Part shown: positions 1-8,535 of the stretch, one piece after another | Numbering within the stretch: the first letter of the stretch is position 1 | Layout of the letters: each line of letters starts with the position of its first letter | Origin: SXOA01 sp046593355 | GTDB lineage: Bacteria > Planctomycetota > Planctomycetia > Pirellulales > Pirellulaceae | Length of the DNA stretch: 64,000 bases | NCBI GenBank assembly: GCA_046593355.1 | Contig: JBKJNY010000185.1 | Coordinates: 1 to 64,000 of the forward strand | Direction of reading: 5' to 3' | Position numbers and translations under genes: made by a program | The notes under the pieces: generated by a model | Databases searched by the model: none | The model's input: only the letters and a program-made list of their open reading frames with translations | Told to the model about the DNA's origin: nothing

Positions 1-540
1 AAGGTAGTTCGGGACGCACTCCCAACTCTTCACGCAGCCCCCGCATCACTACGACGACCCCAAACCACCCCGACCCTTGACACCCGCGCGAACATAGAAG
101 GCTGGTGTGAGAAATGCGGGCAAGGTCCGCGTTTTGGTGCCGATAACCGCGGGCGGCAGTTACTGGACACTTAGGTAGAAAGGGCCATTTTGTATAATAC
201 CCTGATGCGGGGCGGAGTTCCGCGCGAGGGCCAGGGAGGGTGAGATCTTTTACATCATGGTTGTGGCAGTGCAGAGGAACCTCCCCTGTCCAGTCTCCTA
301 GAGAGGAGAGGGGCAGAAGAGATTGATTTGAGATTTGAGACCGCGAAGGTACCAGGGACTTACGGCGATGCCAATCGACGTAAGTCGCGCCGAGTTGGGT
401 GACTCTCTGAAGCGTCGGCGGGGTGTATCAAGAAAGGAGAGAAATGGGGGTGGGTGAATCAAGGCGCCAATTTGCAAGTTGTTTAGCGGTAATGACTTGC
501 GTTCGTGACATGGATTCATCCGGCCCCGAAATGGAAGCTC
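1..540. other. Left-edge stretch without a recognisable gene
   Basis: I see no convincing coding region on either strand. A TATAAT string at about 191-196 resembles a -10 box, but no well-spaced -35 box accompanies it. The stretch may be the intergenic end of a gene lying outside the window. Confidence 0.4.
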
Positions 541-571
541 ATGAATCATGAATCATGAATCATGAATCATG
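541..571. repeat. Heptanucleotide tandem repeat (ATGAATC, just over four copies)
   Basis: The unit ATGAATC repeats perfectly four times and then begins a fifth copy. Each junction forms the palindrome TCATGA. It lies in non-coding DNA, so copy-number change would not alter a protein. It is a simple VNTR-type repeat. Confidence 0.9.
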
Positions 572-663
572 CCAGTTCTTCCAGGGGGGCTGAAGCGATT
601 CATGAAGGAGCGCGGGATTTGGGACTTACAACGAGTCGATGTGACGTAAGTTCCGAGAGTTAT

Positions 664-714
664 GTCGTCTTTCGCTCCGCGAAAGAAACGTCCTTTCGCG
701 GAGCGAAAGGCGAC
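664..714. repeat. Long perfect inverted repeat, REP-like, just past a stop codon
   Basis: Two 17-base arms (669-685 and 693-709) are exact reverse complements across a 7-base loop, and flanking GTCG/CGAC extend the stem to about 21 pairs with one mismatch. Each arm is itself nearly palindromic. It begins 1-2 bases downstream of the stop of the minus-strand lipoprotein gene. It could work as a transcript end or stabilising hairpin, but no T-run follows. Confidence 0.8.
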
Positions 715-715
715 T

Positions 716-1660
716 TTAGCGCCGCAGCGCCGGCTGTTTGGGAACCAGGCCCAGAACCGGGGCGGAAGACTGAGCGAGGTGGATCTGGACGGGGCTGCCG
801 GAGGTTTCTTCGAGGGGCTTCTGAGGGCCGCCCGTGCCGACGATGACGAGGCGGCCCTCCGTGATGCCGTGGCGGTCGAGATAGTCGGCGACCGCGCCGG
901 CGCGGGCTGCGCCGAGTTGCCGGTCGTTGGCGAAGCGGGGCTTGTCTTCGCCGGCTTTGGGTTTTTTCATGCCGGCGGAGGAGCCGGAAACGAGCACCCG
1001 CAGCTCCTTCGTCTGCTCCGCTTTGAGCCAGCTTGCCAGATCGTCCAGACGCTTGCGGCCTTCAGCGGTCAGGCCTGCGGCGTTGTCCTCGAAGGCGATG
1101 TCGAGTTGGTAGCGGGCGGTGTCGGTGGCGGCGTCGTATTGCAAGCGGGAGTCGCGCTGGGCCAGCGAGCGGAGGGAAGGGGTGACTTTGGTGCTGGCTC
1201 TGGTGGTGTTGCCGGTCTTAACAGGCTCTTTCGGCGGAGTTGTTGATGGTTTGGGAACACTCGACGAGCGGATTCCAGCCGGACTTCGCCAGGGGAGCTT
1301 TTCGGTGGCAGGCACTTTCTCGTCCTTCTTGGAAGCCGCCCCAAGACCCTCACCCCGGCCCTCTCCCAAGGGGAGAGGGAGGTTCTTGGTCGATGCGCTC
1401 CGCGCGCCCTCATCCCAATTACTCTTGCGTCCCGTCAGTCGGACGATTTCCTTTTCCGACTGGTCCAGGCGCAGTTCCAGCGAAGCGGCTCTTTGCTGGA
1501 GGGCTTCCTGTTCCTCCTTCTGGGCTTTGAGCGTGGAGATAAGCTCTTGCTTCTCGGACTGAATTTGGCTGACCTGGGCATTGGGGCCAGCGCAGCCCGC
1601 TACGACGGAGAGGACGGCGGAAATTGCCGCGAGAAAGTGGTAAGCAGGTCTGCTAATCAT
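716..1660 (-). CDS. OmpA-like lipoprotein with coiled coil
   Basis: The 314-residue protein begins with a lipoprotein signal peptide ending in a VAGC lipobox (Cys23). A Glu/Gln/Lys-rich coiled coil follows at residues 30-80, then a Ser/Pro/Lys linker. The C-terminal domain (about 180-300) has the OmpA-like pattern: a region like LTAEGRKRLDDLASWL, an RAxxVxxYL-type helix and a GxGG turn. It probably anchors peptidoglycan to a membrane. Residues about 90-106 are encoded by a palindromic repeat (1341-1390) and read as a PLPLGEGRGEG-type insert in the linker, so the gene tolerates it. Assignment to the OmpA family rests on pattern only. Confidence 0.7.
   Translation of the reverse strand: MISRPAYHFLAAISAVLSVVAGCAGPNAQVSQIQSEKQELISTLKAQKEEQEALQQRAASLELRLDQSEKEIVRLTGRKSNWDEGARSASTKNLPLPLGEGRGEGLGAASKKDEKVPATEKLPWRSPAGIRSSSVPKPSTTPPKEPVKTGNTTRASTKVTPSLRSLAQRDSRLQYDAATDTARYQLDIAFEDNAAGLTAEGRKRLDDLASWLKAEQTKELRVLVSGSSAGMKKPKAGEDKPRFANDRQLGAARAGAVADYLDRHGITEGRLVIVGTGGPQKPLEETSGSPVQIHLAQSSAPVLGLVPKQPALRR
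1341..1390. repeat. Palindromic repeat inserted in frame in a coding region
   Basis: The core is CCCTCTCCC, a 2-base spacer, then GGGGAGAGGG, inside outer arms CCAAGA (1341-1346) and TCTTGG (1385-1390). The translation (PLPLGEGRGEG-like) is typical of short mobile palindromes that turn up in many unrelated bacterial proteins. It falls in the disordered linker of the lipoprotein. Confidence 0.7.
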
Positions 1661-1690
1661 TTGATTCGACTCCTTTCGAATCCGATCTTA

Positions 1691-1745
1691 GTAGCCTGCA
1701 CACTCCGTGTGCAGGCAATGTCCGCTCACGGAGTGAGCGGACTAC
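1691..1745. repeat. Bipartite double-hairpin repeat, copy 1
   Basis: The 55-base unit is bounded by GTAG and CTAC and holds two hairpins in a row. The first pairs CCTGCACAC with GTGTGCAGG, and the second pairs GTCCGCTCAC with GTGAGCGGAC. A second copy lies at 8476-8529. The arms of the first hairpin differ between copies by paired changes. It sits downstream of the HTH/transmembrane gene stop and upstream of the lipoprotein gene. Confidence 0.85.
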
Positions 1746-1759
1746 ATTGGCGGACTACT

Positions 1760-3157
1760 TTATCCCTTCAGTCCAAACATGTTGATGACGGAATCCATCA
1801 GGCTCGTGGAAGCCGAGCCGCCGCCCCCGTTCCAACTCCACATGTTCAGCATCACGTCCGTCATGAACATCCCGGTCACGGCCAGAAGCATGACGATGGC
1901 GAACAAACTGAGCACGTTCCAAATGGAATACGGCAGCTCGACCGGCTGCATGTACATGGGGGCACCGGCCGGGGCCATGCCGGGGCTGAGCGTGGCCGCG
2001 GCCAGCGGGTCGGCCGGGCCGACCATGTTCGCGGCGGCGAAGGCGTCGTCGGCCAGCAGTCCGTGCTGCTCGCCGGCCCTGAGCTGGGTGGCGGCACTCT
2101 CGTCATACGCTTCCGAGTCTTCCAAAGCGATGACTTGCGAGCCGCTGTCCGATTCGTCTTCCATCAGCGCGTCGCTGGCGGAGAGCATGAACTGGTCGTC
2201 CGCCTTGAGCTGGGTCGCTTCTTCGGGATCGGCCGGTTCTTCTTCCAGAGCGATGACGTCGTCATCTTCCGGCAATTCCAGGGATTCCACCGCGGAGCCG
2301 CCGAGGTCGAGCGGCTCCTCATCGAGGTTCAGGCCGCTATCGCTCGGCTTGAGGTTGATGCCGCTGTCGCCCGCGCCCAGGGTCACGTCTGAACCGGTGC
2401 CGGACTTCTTGCTGCCCTGACCGAGCTCTTCATCCAGGGCGTCGTCGCTGCCGAGCTCCAGGTCGTCATCGGCCATTTTCATTTCATCGCCGAGCGAAAC
2501 CTCGCTGCCGCCGGCCGATTTCACCTTGGGCATATCGCCGGTGCCGCTGCCCGACTTGATCCCGGGCATATCGCCGGTGCCGCTGCCGGTCTTGATGGGC
2601 ATGTCGCCGGTGCCCGATCCGCTGCCGCCGGAAGATTTGAGATGGGTGCCGCCGAGCACGTCAGAGCCTTCGCCCCCCTTGAGGCGCGCGCCTGGAGCTT
2701 CGAGCAGTTTGTCGCTCCCTTTGCCCGAGCCTTTACCGGAACCTTTGCCAGAACCCCCCTCGGTTGCCAGATGCAGGTCGCTATCCGCGGATGACTTCTT
2801 ACCTTGCTTGCCGATGATCGTGCTGCTGGTCCCTTCCGCGCTGTGCCCCAGCTCTTGCTCGGTGACGAGGATGGATTCTGGGTCGTCCTTCCCGCGGTCC
2901 GCGATAATCTTGGAGGAGAGTCCGCTGATGAGGTCGTCAAATTCCTCGTCGTTGGCGGCGAAGATTGCGGAGCCCGCGCCGGAGCCATGTCCGCTGCGCT
3001 CGGCCATCACCCGATCCACCTCTTCCATTTTGAATTTCCAGCTCGCGCCGTCGCGATAGCCGAAGATGTCTCCGCGGGAGCGCATCTCGACGAGCTCCTC
3101 GGCGGTGACGCCGATCATCTTCGCGGCGTCTTTGAGATCAACAAACTTGCCGGCCAT
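1760..3157 (-). CDS. HTH-domain protein with acidic low-complexity middle and C-terminal membrane anchor
   Basis: Residues 1-55 form an excisionase/MerR-type winged helix (KDAAKMIGVTAEELVEMRSRG, then a GYRDGASWKF wing). The middle (about 65-390) is Ser/Gly/Asp/Glu-rich, with SGKG repeats and three copies of a GSGTGDMP unit at DNA about 2530-2620. A single hydrophobic helix (about 415-440) lies near the C-terminus, before a Gly/Ser tail. The layout suggests a membrane-tethered protein whose HTH domain may act in regulation or protein contact. Such HTH-plus-disordered-plus-TM proteins are, to my knowledge, typical of planctomycetes; the function is unknown. Confidence 0.7.
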   Translation of the reverse strand: MAGKFVDLKDAAKMIGVTAEELVEMRSRGDIFGYRDGASWKFKMEEVDRVMAERSGHGSGAGSAIFAANDEEFDDLISGLSSKIIADRGKDDPESILVTEQELGHSAEGTSSTIIGKQGKKSSADSDLHLATEGGSGKGSGKGSGKGSDKLLEAPGARLKGGEGSDVLGGTHLKSSGGSGSGTGDMPIKTGSGTGDMPGIKSGSGTGDMPKVKSAGGSEVSLGDEMKMADDDLELGSDDALDEELGQGSKKSGTGSDVTLGAGDSGINLKPSDSGLNLDEEPLDLGGSAVESLELPEDDDVIALEEEPADPEEATQLKADDQFMLSASDALMEDESDSGSQVIALEDSEAYDESAATQLRAGEQHGLLADDAFAAANMVGPADPLAAATLSPGMAPAGAPMYMQPVELPYSIWNVLSLFAIVMLLAVTGMFMTDVMLNMWSWNGGGGSASTSLMDSVINMFGLKG

Positions 3158-3258
3158 CAGAGGCTCCAGTGCAGCGGCTTACGGGTGTCTTCGGCCGATT
3201 CGCGTTTCGCGGGGCCGTTTATTCCGTCAGTGCTTTGGTTAGGCCGGCGCGAACCGGC

Positions 3259-3624
3259 TTATCGTTGTTCCGCGAGCGCCCGAATGTCCCGCGGCGTCGG
3301 GCTGCCATGACTCGTATTGTACTCCTCCATGAGCAGATCCCAGTGTACGTTCCGCACGCTCCGCAGAGCCAGCGAGCCGGTCACTTTATCCACCTGATAG
3401 ACGGCGATGACGCGCGTCCTCGGGTCCACAATCGTAATTTGTTGCTTGCCGTCGGACGCCTCAAAAGGAAGCGCGATCAACTGGTCCGCCGACGGGGCTC
3501 GCTCCGTGGGCACCGTGCGCGTCGGCGAAATAGTCCGCTGCGCACTCGCCTGAGGGAAGTCCACCGCCAGCGCCACAGCGCCAACAGCAATGCCAATCAA
3601 CAGTCCGTATCCCGCAATTCGCAT
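3259..3624 (-). CDS. Small exported protein of unknown function
   Basis: The 121-residue product starts with a hydrophobic segment (residues 4-22) followed by an Ala-rich stretch ending ASAQ, a plausible signal peptidase site. The mature part has a beta-rich core (KQQITIVDPRTRVIAVYQVDKVTGSLALRSVRNVHWD), which reads like a short periplasmic or surface domain. The next gene on the same strand is the HTH/transmembrane gene about 100 bases away, so they may be co-transcribed. I do not recognise the family. Confidence 0.6.
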   Translation of the reverse strand: MRIAGYGLLIGIAVGAVALAVDFPQASAQRTISPTRTVPTERAPSADQLIALPFEASDGKQQITIVDPRTRVIAVYQVDKVTGSLALRSVRNVHWDLLMEEYNTSHGSPTPRDIRALAEQR

Positions 3625-3943
3625 CGGTCACCTGTTACCTTAACGAGGCTGCGGAATAGGGGGCCGTCAGACTCCATTCTAAAAGCCCCAAATTCCGTTT
3701 CAAGACTTAATGCACACATTCCTTCCGCAAAGGACAAGATTCTTGAACCTCGTCCGGCGGCTCCTAGCGATCGTAAGGGGGCGGAGTTTAGCGAGGAATG
3801 AGGGAAATCCAAAGGCCGGAACTGAGTTGAAGGCGGCTTGGCCCCGCTGAAACTGGCCGAAAAAGCTTGCACCCATCAGTCGGCGCTGATATTTTCAAGG
3901 CCAAGTCGTGAAGTTCAGTCCCTTTTTCACACAGGAGGCGGAC
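3625..3943. other. Intergenic stretch between divergent genes
   Basis: These 319 bases separate a minus-strand small exported protein gene from the plus-strand DUF1501 gene, so promoters for both are expected here. Open frames exist but lack codon bias and a ribosome-binding site. An AGGAGG at 3933-3938 serves the DUF1501 start. Confidence 0.5.
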
Positions 3944-5389
3944 ATGCTGCGAATCGTAGGAGGCGGCTCCCACAGCGGGCGGGCTCCCCGCCGGACCCTG
4001 CTGCAGGCGGCTGGGGCGGGGCTGTTTGGCCTGACACTGCCGAAGCTTTGGGCGGCAGAGCAGGGGGGAAAGGCTGCCTTCGTGCCCCCGGCCAGGGCCA
4101 AGTCCGTCATCTTCATGATGCTCTTCGGCGGCCCCAGCCAGCTCGAAACCTTCGACCTCAAGCCGAACGCGCCGACCAAAATTCGAGGCCCCTTCAGTCC
4201 CACCCCCTGCAAAACACCCGGCCTGCTCATTAGCGATCAACTGCCGCGGCTGGCGAAGATTAGCGACAAGTTCTGCGTCATCAAGACCATGACGCACACT
4301 TACAACGACCACAGCACCGCCGGCCATTACATGCAGACCGGCCATCCCTGGCATGTGGCCATCGGCCAGGGCTTCAACGCCACGCCGCGCGATTGGCCGT
4401 CCATCGGTTCCGTCGTGGAGTACCTGGGCCAGCACGGCGGCATTCCCACGGACGGCCGGCTGCCGAGCTATGTCGTCACACCTAACTTTCTGGGTCGCCT
4501 GGAAGAGTACACCATCCAGCTCCGCCGCCCGGGGGAATACGCCGGTTGGCTCGGCCGTGGCTACGACCCTCTGACGACGATGATTAACAAGCGGGACGCC
4601 AAGGACAATCCTTACTTCCGCGAGTGTACCGACGAAGAGCTGAATTTCCAGATTCAGGGACTCACTTTGCCTCCCGAAATGACGCTCGACCGGCTCGACC
4701 GCCGCCGCTCGCTCCTCGCGCAGTTCGACGACCAGTTGCGGCAAGGGGGCGCTAGCTCCGCTATCACCGCGCTCGACAAATTCCAAACCCGCGCCTGGTC
4801 TCTTGCCACCTCGGAAGAGACCCGCAAGGCGCTCGACATCAAGGCCGAGCCCAAAGACCTCCGCGACAAGTATGGCCGCAACCTGTTCGGCCAATCCACG
4901 CTGATGGCCCGCCGCCTGGTGGAAGCCGGCGTGAAGTACGTCACCGTTCACTATGAAGCGGTCGATGGCTATAGCTGGGATTCGCACGTCCATAGCGACG
5001 ACGTGAAGAAGCACCTGCTGCCGGGGCTTGATAACGCACTCGCTTCGCTGCTGGAAGACCTCGACCAGCGCGGCTTGCTCGATGAGACGCTCGTCGTCTG
5101 CCTGGGCGAGATGGGCCGCACGCCGACCGCCAGCGACCGCTGGGGCCGAGGCCACTGGAGCACGCTCTTCCCCGCCGTCATCGCCGGCGCCGGCATTCGC
5201 GGCGGCATTTGCTACGGCAGCACCGACAAGGACGCCGCCTACGCCACCGACAAGCCGGTCCGGCCGGAAGACCTCGCTTCCACCATCTACTACGCCCTCG
5301 GCATCGATCCCCACATGCACATCCCCGATGCTCAAGGCCGCCCGGTCCCCGTCGTGGATGGCGGCAGACCGTTGACGGAGCTATTCTAG
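3944..5389 (+). CDS. DUF1501 family protein, Tat-exported, sulfatase/alkaline-phosphatase fold
   Basis: The start at 3944 is chosen because AGGAGG lies 5 bases upstream and the N-terminus then shows a twin-arginine signal (RRTLLQAAGAG, followed by a hydrophobic run). The 481-residue product has hallmarks of DUF1501: a FGGPSQLETFDLKP segment, a GYSWDSHVHSDDVKKHLLPGLD segment, LGEMGRTP, a GHWSTLFPAVIAGAGIRGG stretch and the terminal PVVDGGRPLTELF. Relatives are abundant in planctomycetes, often beside cytochrome/DUF1553 genes, which are absent here. The enzymatic role is unproven; alkaline-phosphatase-superfamily hydrolysis is inferred from fold relations. Confidence 0.9.
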   Translation: MLRIVGGGSHSGRAPRRTLLQAAGAGLFGLTLPKLWAAEQGGKAAFVPPARAKSVIFMMLFGGPSQLETFDLKPNAPTKIRGPFSPTPCKTPGLLISDQLPRLAKISDKFCVIKTMTHTYNDHSTAGHYMQTGHPWHVAIGQGFNATPRDWPSIGSVVEYLGQHGGIPTDGRLPSYVVTPNFLGRLEEYTIQLRRPGEYAGWLGRGYDPLTTMINKRDAKDNPYFRECTDEELNFQIQGLTLPPEMTLDRLDRRRSLLAQFDDQLRQGGASSAITALDKFQTRAWSLATSEETRKALDIKAEPKDLRDKYGRNLFGQSTLMARRLVEAGVKYVTVHYEAVDGYSWDSHVHSDDVKKHLLPGLDNALASLLEDLDQRGLLDETLVVCLGEMGRTPTASDRWGRGHWSTLFPAVIAGAGIRGGICYGSTDKDAAYATDKPVRPEDLASTIYYALGIDPHMHIPDAQGRPVPVVDGGRPLTELF

Positions 5390-5401
5390 ATTTAGATTTA
5401 G

Positions 5402-5611
5402 GCTCGCTTCGACGACGCCGTCCGCACCATTTTCCGCATCGCCCGCGAGCACGGCGACGGCGCCGACATCCGCTACTGGCTCGACCTCGACCAGGAAACT
5501 ACCTGGTCCCGCGCCGACGGCAACCTCGTCATGCACTCCTCCGACCTCGCCACGTTCAGCAGGACGCTGAAGAGCGAGATTGGGGAGCTGAGGCAGAGAT
5601 TAGCCGAGTAA
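5402..5611 (+). pseudogene. 5'-truncated gene remnant
   Basis: A frame with strong GC-rich codon bias runs for 69 codons to a TAA but has no start: three in-frame TAG stops lie just upstream. The peptide (e.g. RFDDAVRTIFRIAREHGDGA, ending in a helix LKSEIGELRQRLAE) looks like the tail of a real protein. I do not recognise the family. It lies between the DUF1501 gene and the AT-richer KAP gene, so the KAP insertion or a deletion probably removed its front part. Confidence 0.5.
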
Positions 5612-5655
5612 CGCCACAAATTAACGTCTTTCTTCACTGCCATCAAAGAAAACAC

Positions 5656-8331
5656 ATGACGCCTAGAGTCATTTTGCTGCGTTGGGCAAATATTGTGGTC
5701 GTAGGCGCAATTTGCGCGGTTTCCTTACTTCTTGTTGACAACCTTTCCGGGCCATCGTCGCAGCTTCTAATTCAGCTATTTGGCCTGCCGCCTTGGCTAG
5801 CTATTCTTGTTGCAGCGTTCCTCGCGATCTGTTTACTGTGTCCAATCGTCGCCATTGCCGAACCCGCTCCGGAACATTTTTATCCACGAGTTTTTCTTCG
5901 CTATCCTTCTATCTGGCTCTCCGTTCCGATCGCCATTGGATTTGCTTGGGCTCTAAATACGACCACACAACTAGGACGCGTTTATCCTCACGCAACCTGG
6001 GCTGCTGCCTCCGTTCTGCTGATCATCTGCATTCAAGTAGCGATGTTTGCCGCTCGGTTACATACATCGCTTGACGCTCGCCAACCGACCCGACGTAACA
6101 AGATCGCGGATCAACCGGTGGAAGCTGCAACAAGAACCGAAGCGAGGAGCCTATTTGGAAGAAGATCAAAGCCACAAAAACCGGTTCGGAAGTGGAGCTA
6201 TGACGAGGTCGCAGCTTGGTCTATAAACGAGTTGCCAATTCAAACTATCAATGACGATATGTTCGAACATCGGCACATCGCTCACAATATTGCATGCTCA
6301 CTCCGCTTAACTGGCAAAAATACTGACAACAAGAATACATATGGGCTTGTCGGCGAGTTTGGTTCAGGGAAGTCAGGTATTATTGAAATGATTCGAGAGG
6401 AATTACGTTGCAACGGGGGTGGAAAGATCCTTCTATGTCGTGTCAGTTGTTGGGGCTTTGATGAACCGGGAGCGGTATTGGAACACGTACTTGCGAGCGC
6501 GATTGGCGAAATGAAGGGCACGGTGGATTGCCTCGCCTTCAGGGGTCTACCAGAGGCATATCGCAGGGCTGTCTCATCGGTTCATCCATTCTTTCAAGCG
6601 CTATTTGACGGATTTCCACAAGAGCGAGACCCGTCACGCCTCCTTCAACAGCTTTCCCCTGTTCTGGTGGCTTTAGACACACAACTTGTCATTGCACTAG
6701 AGGATATTGACCGCGATGGCACCTCGGAAGGGTATTTGCAACCAATTCAGGCGATGCTCAATACCATCAAGAGCGACGTGGACAGGGTTACGTTTGTCCT
6801 AAGTGGCTCAAGTCGTGGCATCGACTTTGTCAAATTGTGTGACCATATCGAACAAGTACCTCCATTAGACACTCGTCAAGTTACCTACATCTTCAAGAAT
6901 CTTCGCGAGCATTTGCTGCGGCAGCACAATGACATTGACCCAGTCCCCGGCGATGTTCGCAAAAAGTTTGAATACGAATTCCTACCAGCATCGCCTTTTC
7001 AGGAGATGTTTGGAGGATATGGCGTATATTCGCGTCCACTTGCACAGGGGCTTTCCCGTTTATTGTCAACACCTCGCGTTCTAAAGCACTTTGTCCGTCG
7101 CGTTATCGCAGTATGGACCGCGCTACACGGTGAGGTCGATTTAGATCACGCAATCCTTATATGCGCAATTAGGGTTGCCGCACCGCAGGCATATGAATTC
7201 CTACTGGAGCATATTGATGCACTAAGGATTCCGAAGCGAAGCCGAAGAGCGGATGAAAGTGCGGAGTACAAGAAGAGTCGCCGCGAGTTCTTTATCTCTG
7301 AATGGAGGAAGTTTACTGAGAATGTAGAATGGGATCGCGATGCCGTGAACCAAATCATATGTTTCATGATACCCTCTGCAAAAGAAGTGTTGAATGTTGA
7401 TACTGGCAGCGCGACGGAGGGAGTACAGAGCATTGCTCACGGTGAACCGACTGACTATTGGCGGCGTATACAATCTGCGATTATGCCTTTGGGAGAGGTT
7501 AGGGACCAGCAAGTGCTACGAGACATCGAGGGATGGAAGGAAACTCGCCTGGAAACCGGCCGGCTGGTTCAACATCTTCTTTCTGGAGGTCGGTATGTCG
7601 ACGTTTGGGAGTATTTTTCTCGCCGTTGCTCAGATGACATGTTAATGTCACTCGCAGATCAAATCGTTGATGAGTTACTACAACATGGCGGAGCGGACGC
7701 TAGCGGTGACGGCGATGGGCTAATTGCAGTGTGGCGCCAAATTAGCCAACGAGGAGTGTCACGCGACAGTGCCGCCGACTGGATAGCTGAAAAGACATTG
7801 GCAGCATTACCAGTCAGTATTAGGATGGCAAACGACCTGTATTACTACTGGACGGGTGACGAACTAAGAGTTTCGGCGGACACTCGTGTAGAGATTCGAA
7901 GAGGAATAGTTGAGAAGATGACGTCGCTTTATTCTGAGGAGAACGCATCTCGCCTCGTCGGTGCCATTTCCAAAGAGTACCCGTGGATAATTCGACATTT
8001 AGTCGTGCCGCCTGAGACGAGGAATTCAGATGTGTCATTGTTACGTGAACCGTCCGACTGGGCGTGGTTCGCTCCATGCCTTTTGGCAGCCGCAGAACTG
8101 TCGCCGCAGACGATGATTCCTCAACTTGCCGCACTTGTAGGTCAGCAGCGTGATTCAGGCCGCGGTCGCATCACGGACATTAATGTTGATTTTGCAATAG
8201 CGATGTTTGGACCAGACCTGCATCGCCTTATGGCTATGCTTGCTCGAACAGACGTGGCACTCCCAGTCGAAGACACTGCGTATTTTCATGAAATTCGCGC
8301 TTTTGCTGCTACCTGGCTGGAATCGAATTGA
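5656..8331 (+). CDS. KAP-family P-loop NTPase with N-terminal membrane helices
   Basis: The 891-residue product starts at ATG 5656, the first ATG in the AT-richer segment. Four hydrophobic helices fall in residues about 10-135. A P-loop NTPase follows, with Walker A GEFGSGKSG near residue 232 and a Walker B-like LVIALEDIDRDG near 344, then a sensor-like FVLSGSSRGIDF. Membrane helices plus this NTPase fit the KAP group of STAND-like NTPases, several of which belong to phage-defence loci. The C-terminal 450 residues are helical and unrecognised. Base composition is clearly more AT-rich than the neighbours, suggesting horizontal gain, and broken gene pieces lie on both sides. Confidence 0.75.
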   Translation: MTPRVILLRWANIVVVGAICAVSLLLVDNLSGPSSQLLIQLFGLPPWLAILVAAFLAICLLCPIVAIAEPAPEHFYPRVFLRYPSIWLSVPIAIGFAWALNTTTQLGRVYPHATWAAASVLLIICIQVAMFAARLHTSLDARQPTRRNKIADQPVEAATRTEARSLFGRRSKPQKPVRKWSYDEVAAWSINELPIQTINDDMFEHRHIAHNIACSLRLTGKNTDNKNTYGLVGEFGSGKSGIIEMIREELRCNGGGKILLCRVSCWGFDEPGAVLEHVLASAIGEMKGTVDCLAFRGLPEAYRRAVSSVHPFFQALFDGFPQERDPSRLLQQLSPVLVALDTQLVIALEDIDRDGTSEGYLQPIQAMLNTIKSDVDRVTFVLSGSSRGIDFVKLCDHIEQVPPLDTRQVTYIFKNLREHLLRQHNDIDPVPGDVRKKFEYEFLPASPFQEMFGGYGVYSRPLAQGLSRLLSTPRVLKHFVRRVIAVWTALHGEVDLDHAILICAIRVAAPQAYEFLLEHIDALRIPKRSRRADESAEYKKSRREFFISEWRKFTENVEWDRDAVNQIICFMIPSAKEVLNVDTGSATEGVQSIAHGEPTDYWRRIQSAIMPLGEVRDQQVLRDIEGWKETRLETGRLVQHLLSGGRYVDVWEYFSRRCSDDMLMSLADQIVDELLQHGGADASGDGDGLIAVWRQISQRGVSRDSAADWIAEKTLAALPVSIRMANDLYYYWTGDELRVSADTRVEIRRGIVEKMTSLYSEENASRLVGAISKEYPWIIRHLVVPPETRNSDVSLLREPSDWAWFAPCLLAAAELSPQTMIPQLAALVGQQRDSGRGRITDINVDFAIAMFGPDLHRLMAMLARTDVALPVEDTAYFHEIRAFAATWLESN

Positions 8332-8460
8332 GGACGGCCACGATGTTGCCGTCGAGCAAAGCTACACATTGTCTTTCGCGAAATGTCCGGCCTGCCATTG
8401 GAAATCCCGGCACACTGCTTCGGCGATCCGCAGGTTCCGTTCTTGATCGTTGGTAGTCAT
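8332..8460 (-). pseudogene. Truncated and frameshifted small gene, DUF5678-like
   Basis: On the minus strand an ATG at 8460, preceded by GGGAGG, opens MTTNDQERNLRIAEAVCRDF and runs to a stop after 32 codons. A shift of frame there restores a segment reading VALLDGNIVAVLNS, the typical WVALlDGrVVA core of DUF5678-like proteins. The reading then runs into the end of the KAP gene. The gene thus seems to have lost its 3' part where the KAP segment joins. Confidence 0.4.
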
Positions 8461-8475
8461 GGCAGCCTCCCAATC

Positions 8476-8529
8476 GTAGCCGGCACACTCCGTGTGCCGA
8501 CATGTCCGCTCACGGAGTGAGCGGACTAC
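8476..8529. repeat. Bipartite double-hairpin repeat, copy 2
   Basis: This is a near-identical copy of the unit at 1691-1745, bounded by GTAG and CTAC. The second hairpin (GTCCGCTCAC/GTGAGCGGAC) is unchanged. In the first hairpin the arms read CGGCACAC/GTGTGCCG where copy 1 has CTGCACAC/GTGTGCAG, so pairing is kept. It lies directly downstream of the decayed DUF1501 fragment. Confidence 0.85.
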
Positions 8530-8535
8530 TATCGC

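Noticed and set aside
3788..5335. Long minus-strand frame opposite the DUF1501 gene
   Set aside because: It lacks recognisable motifs and mirrors the codon bias of the plus-strand DUF1501 gene.
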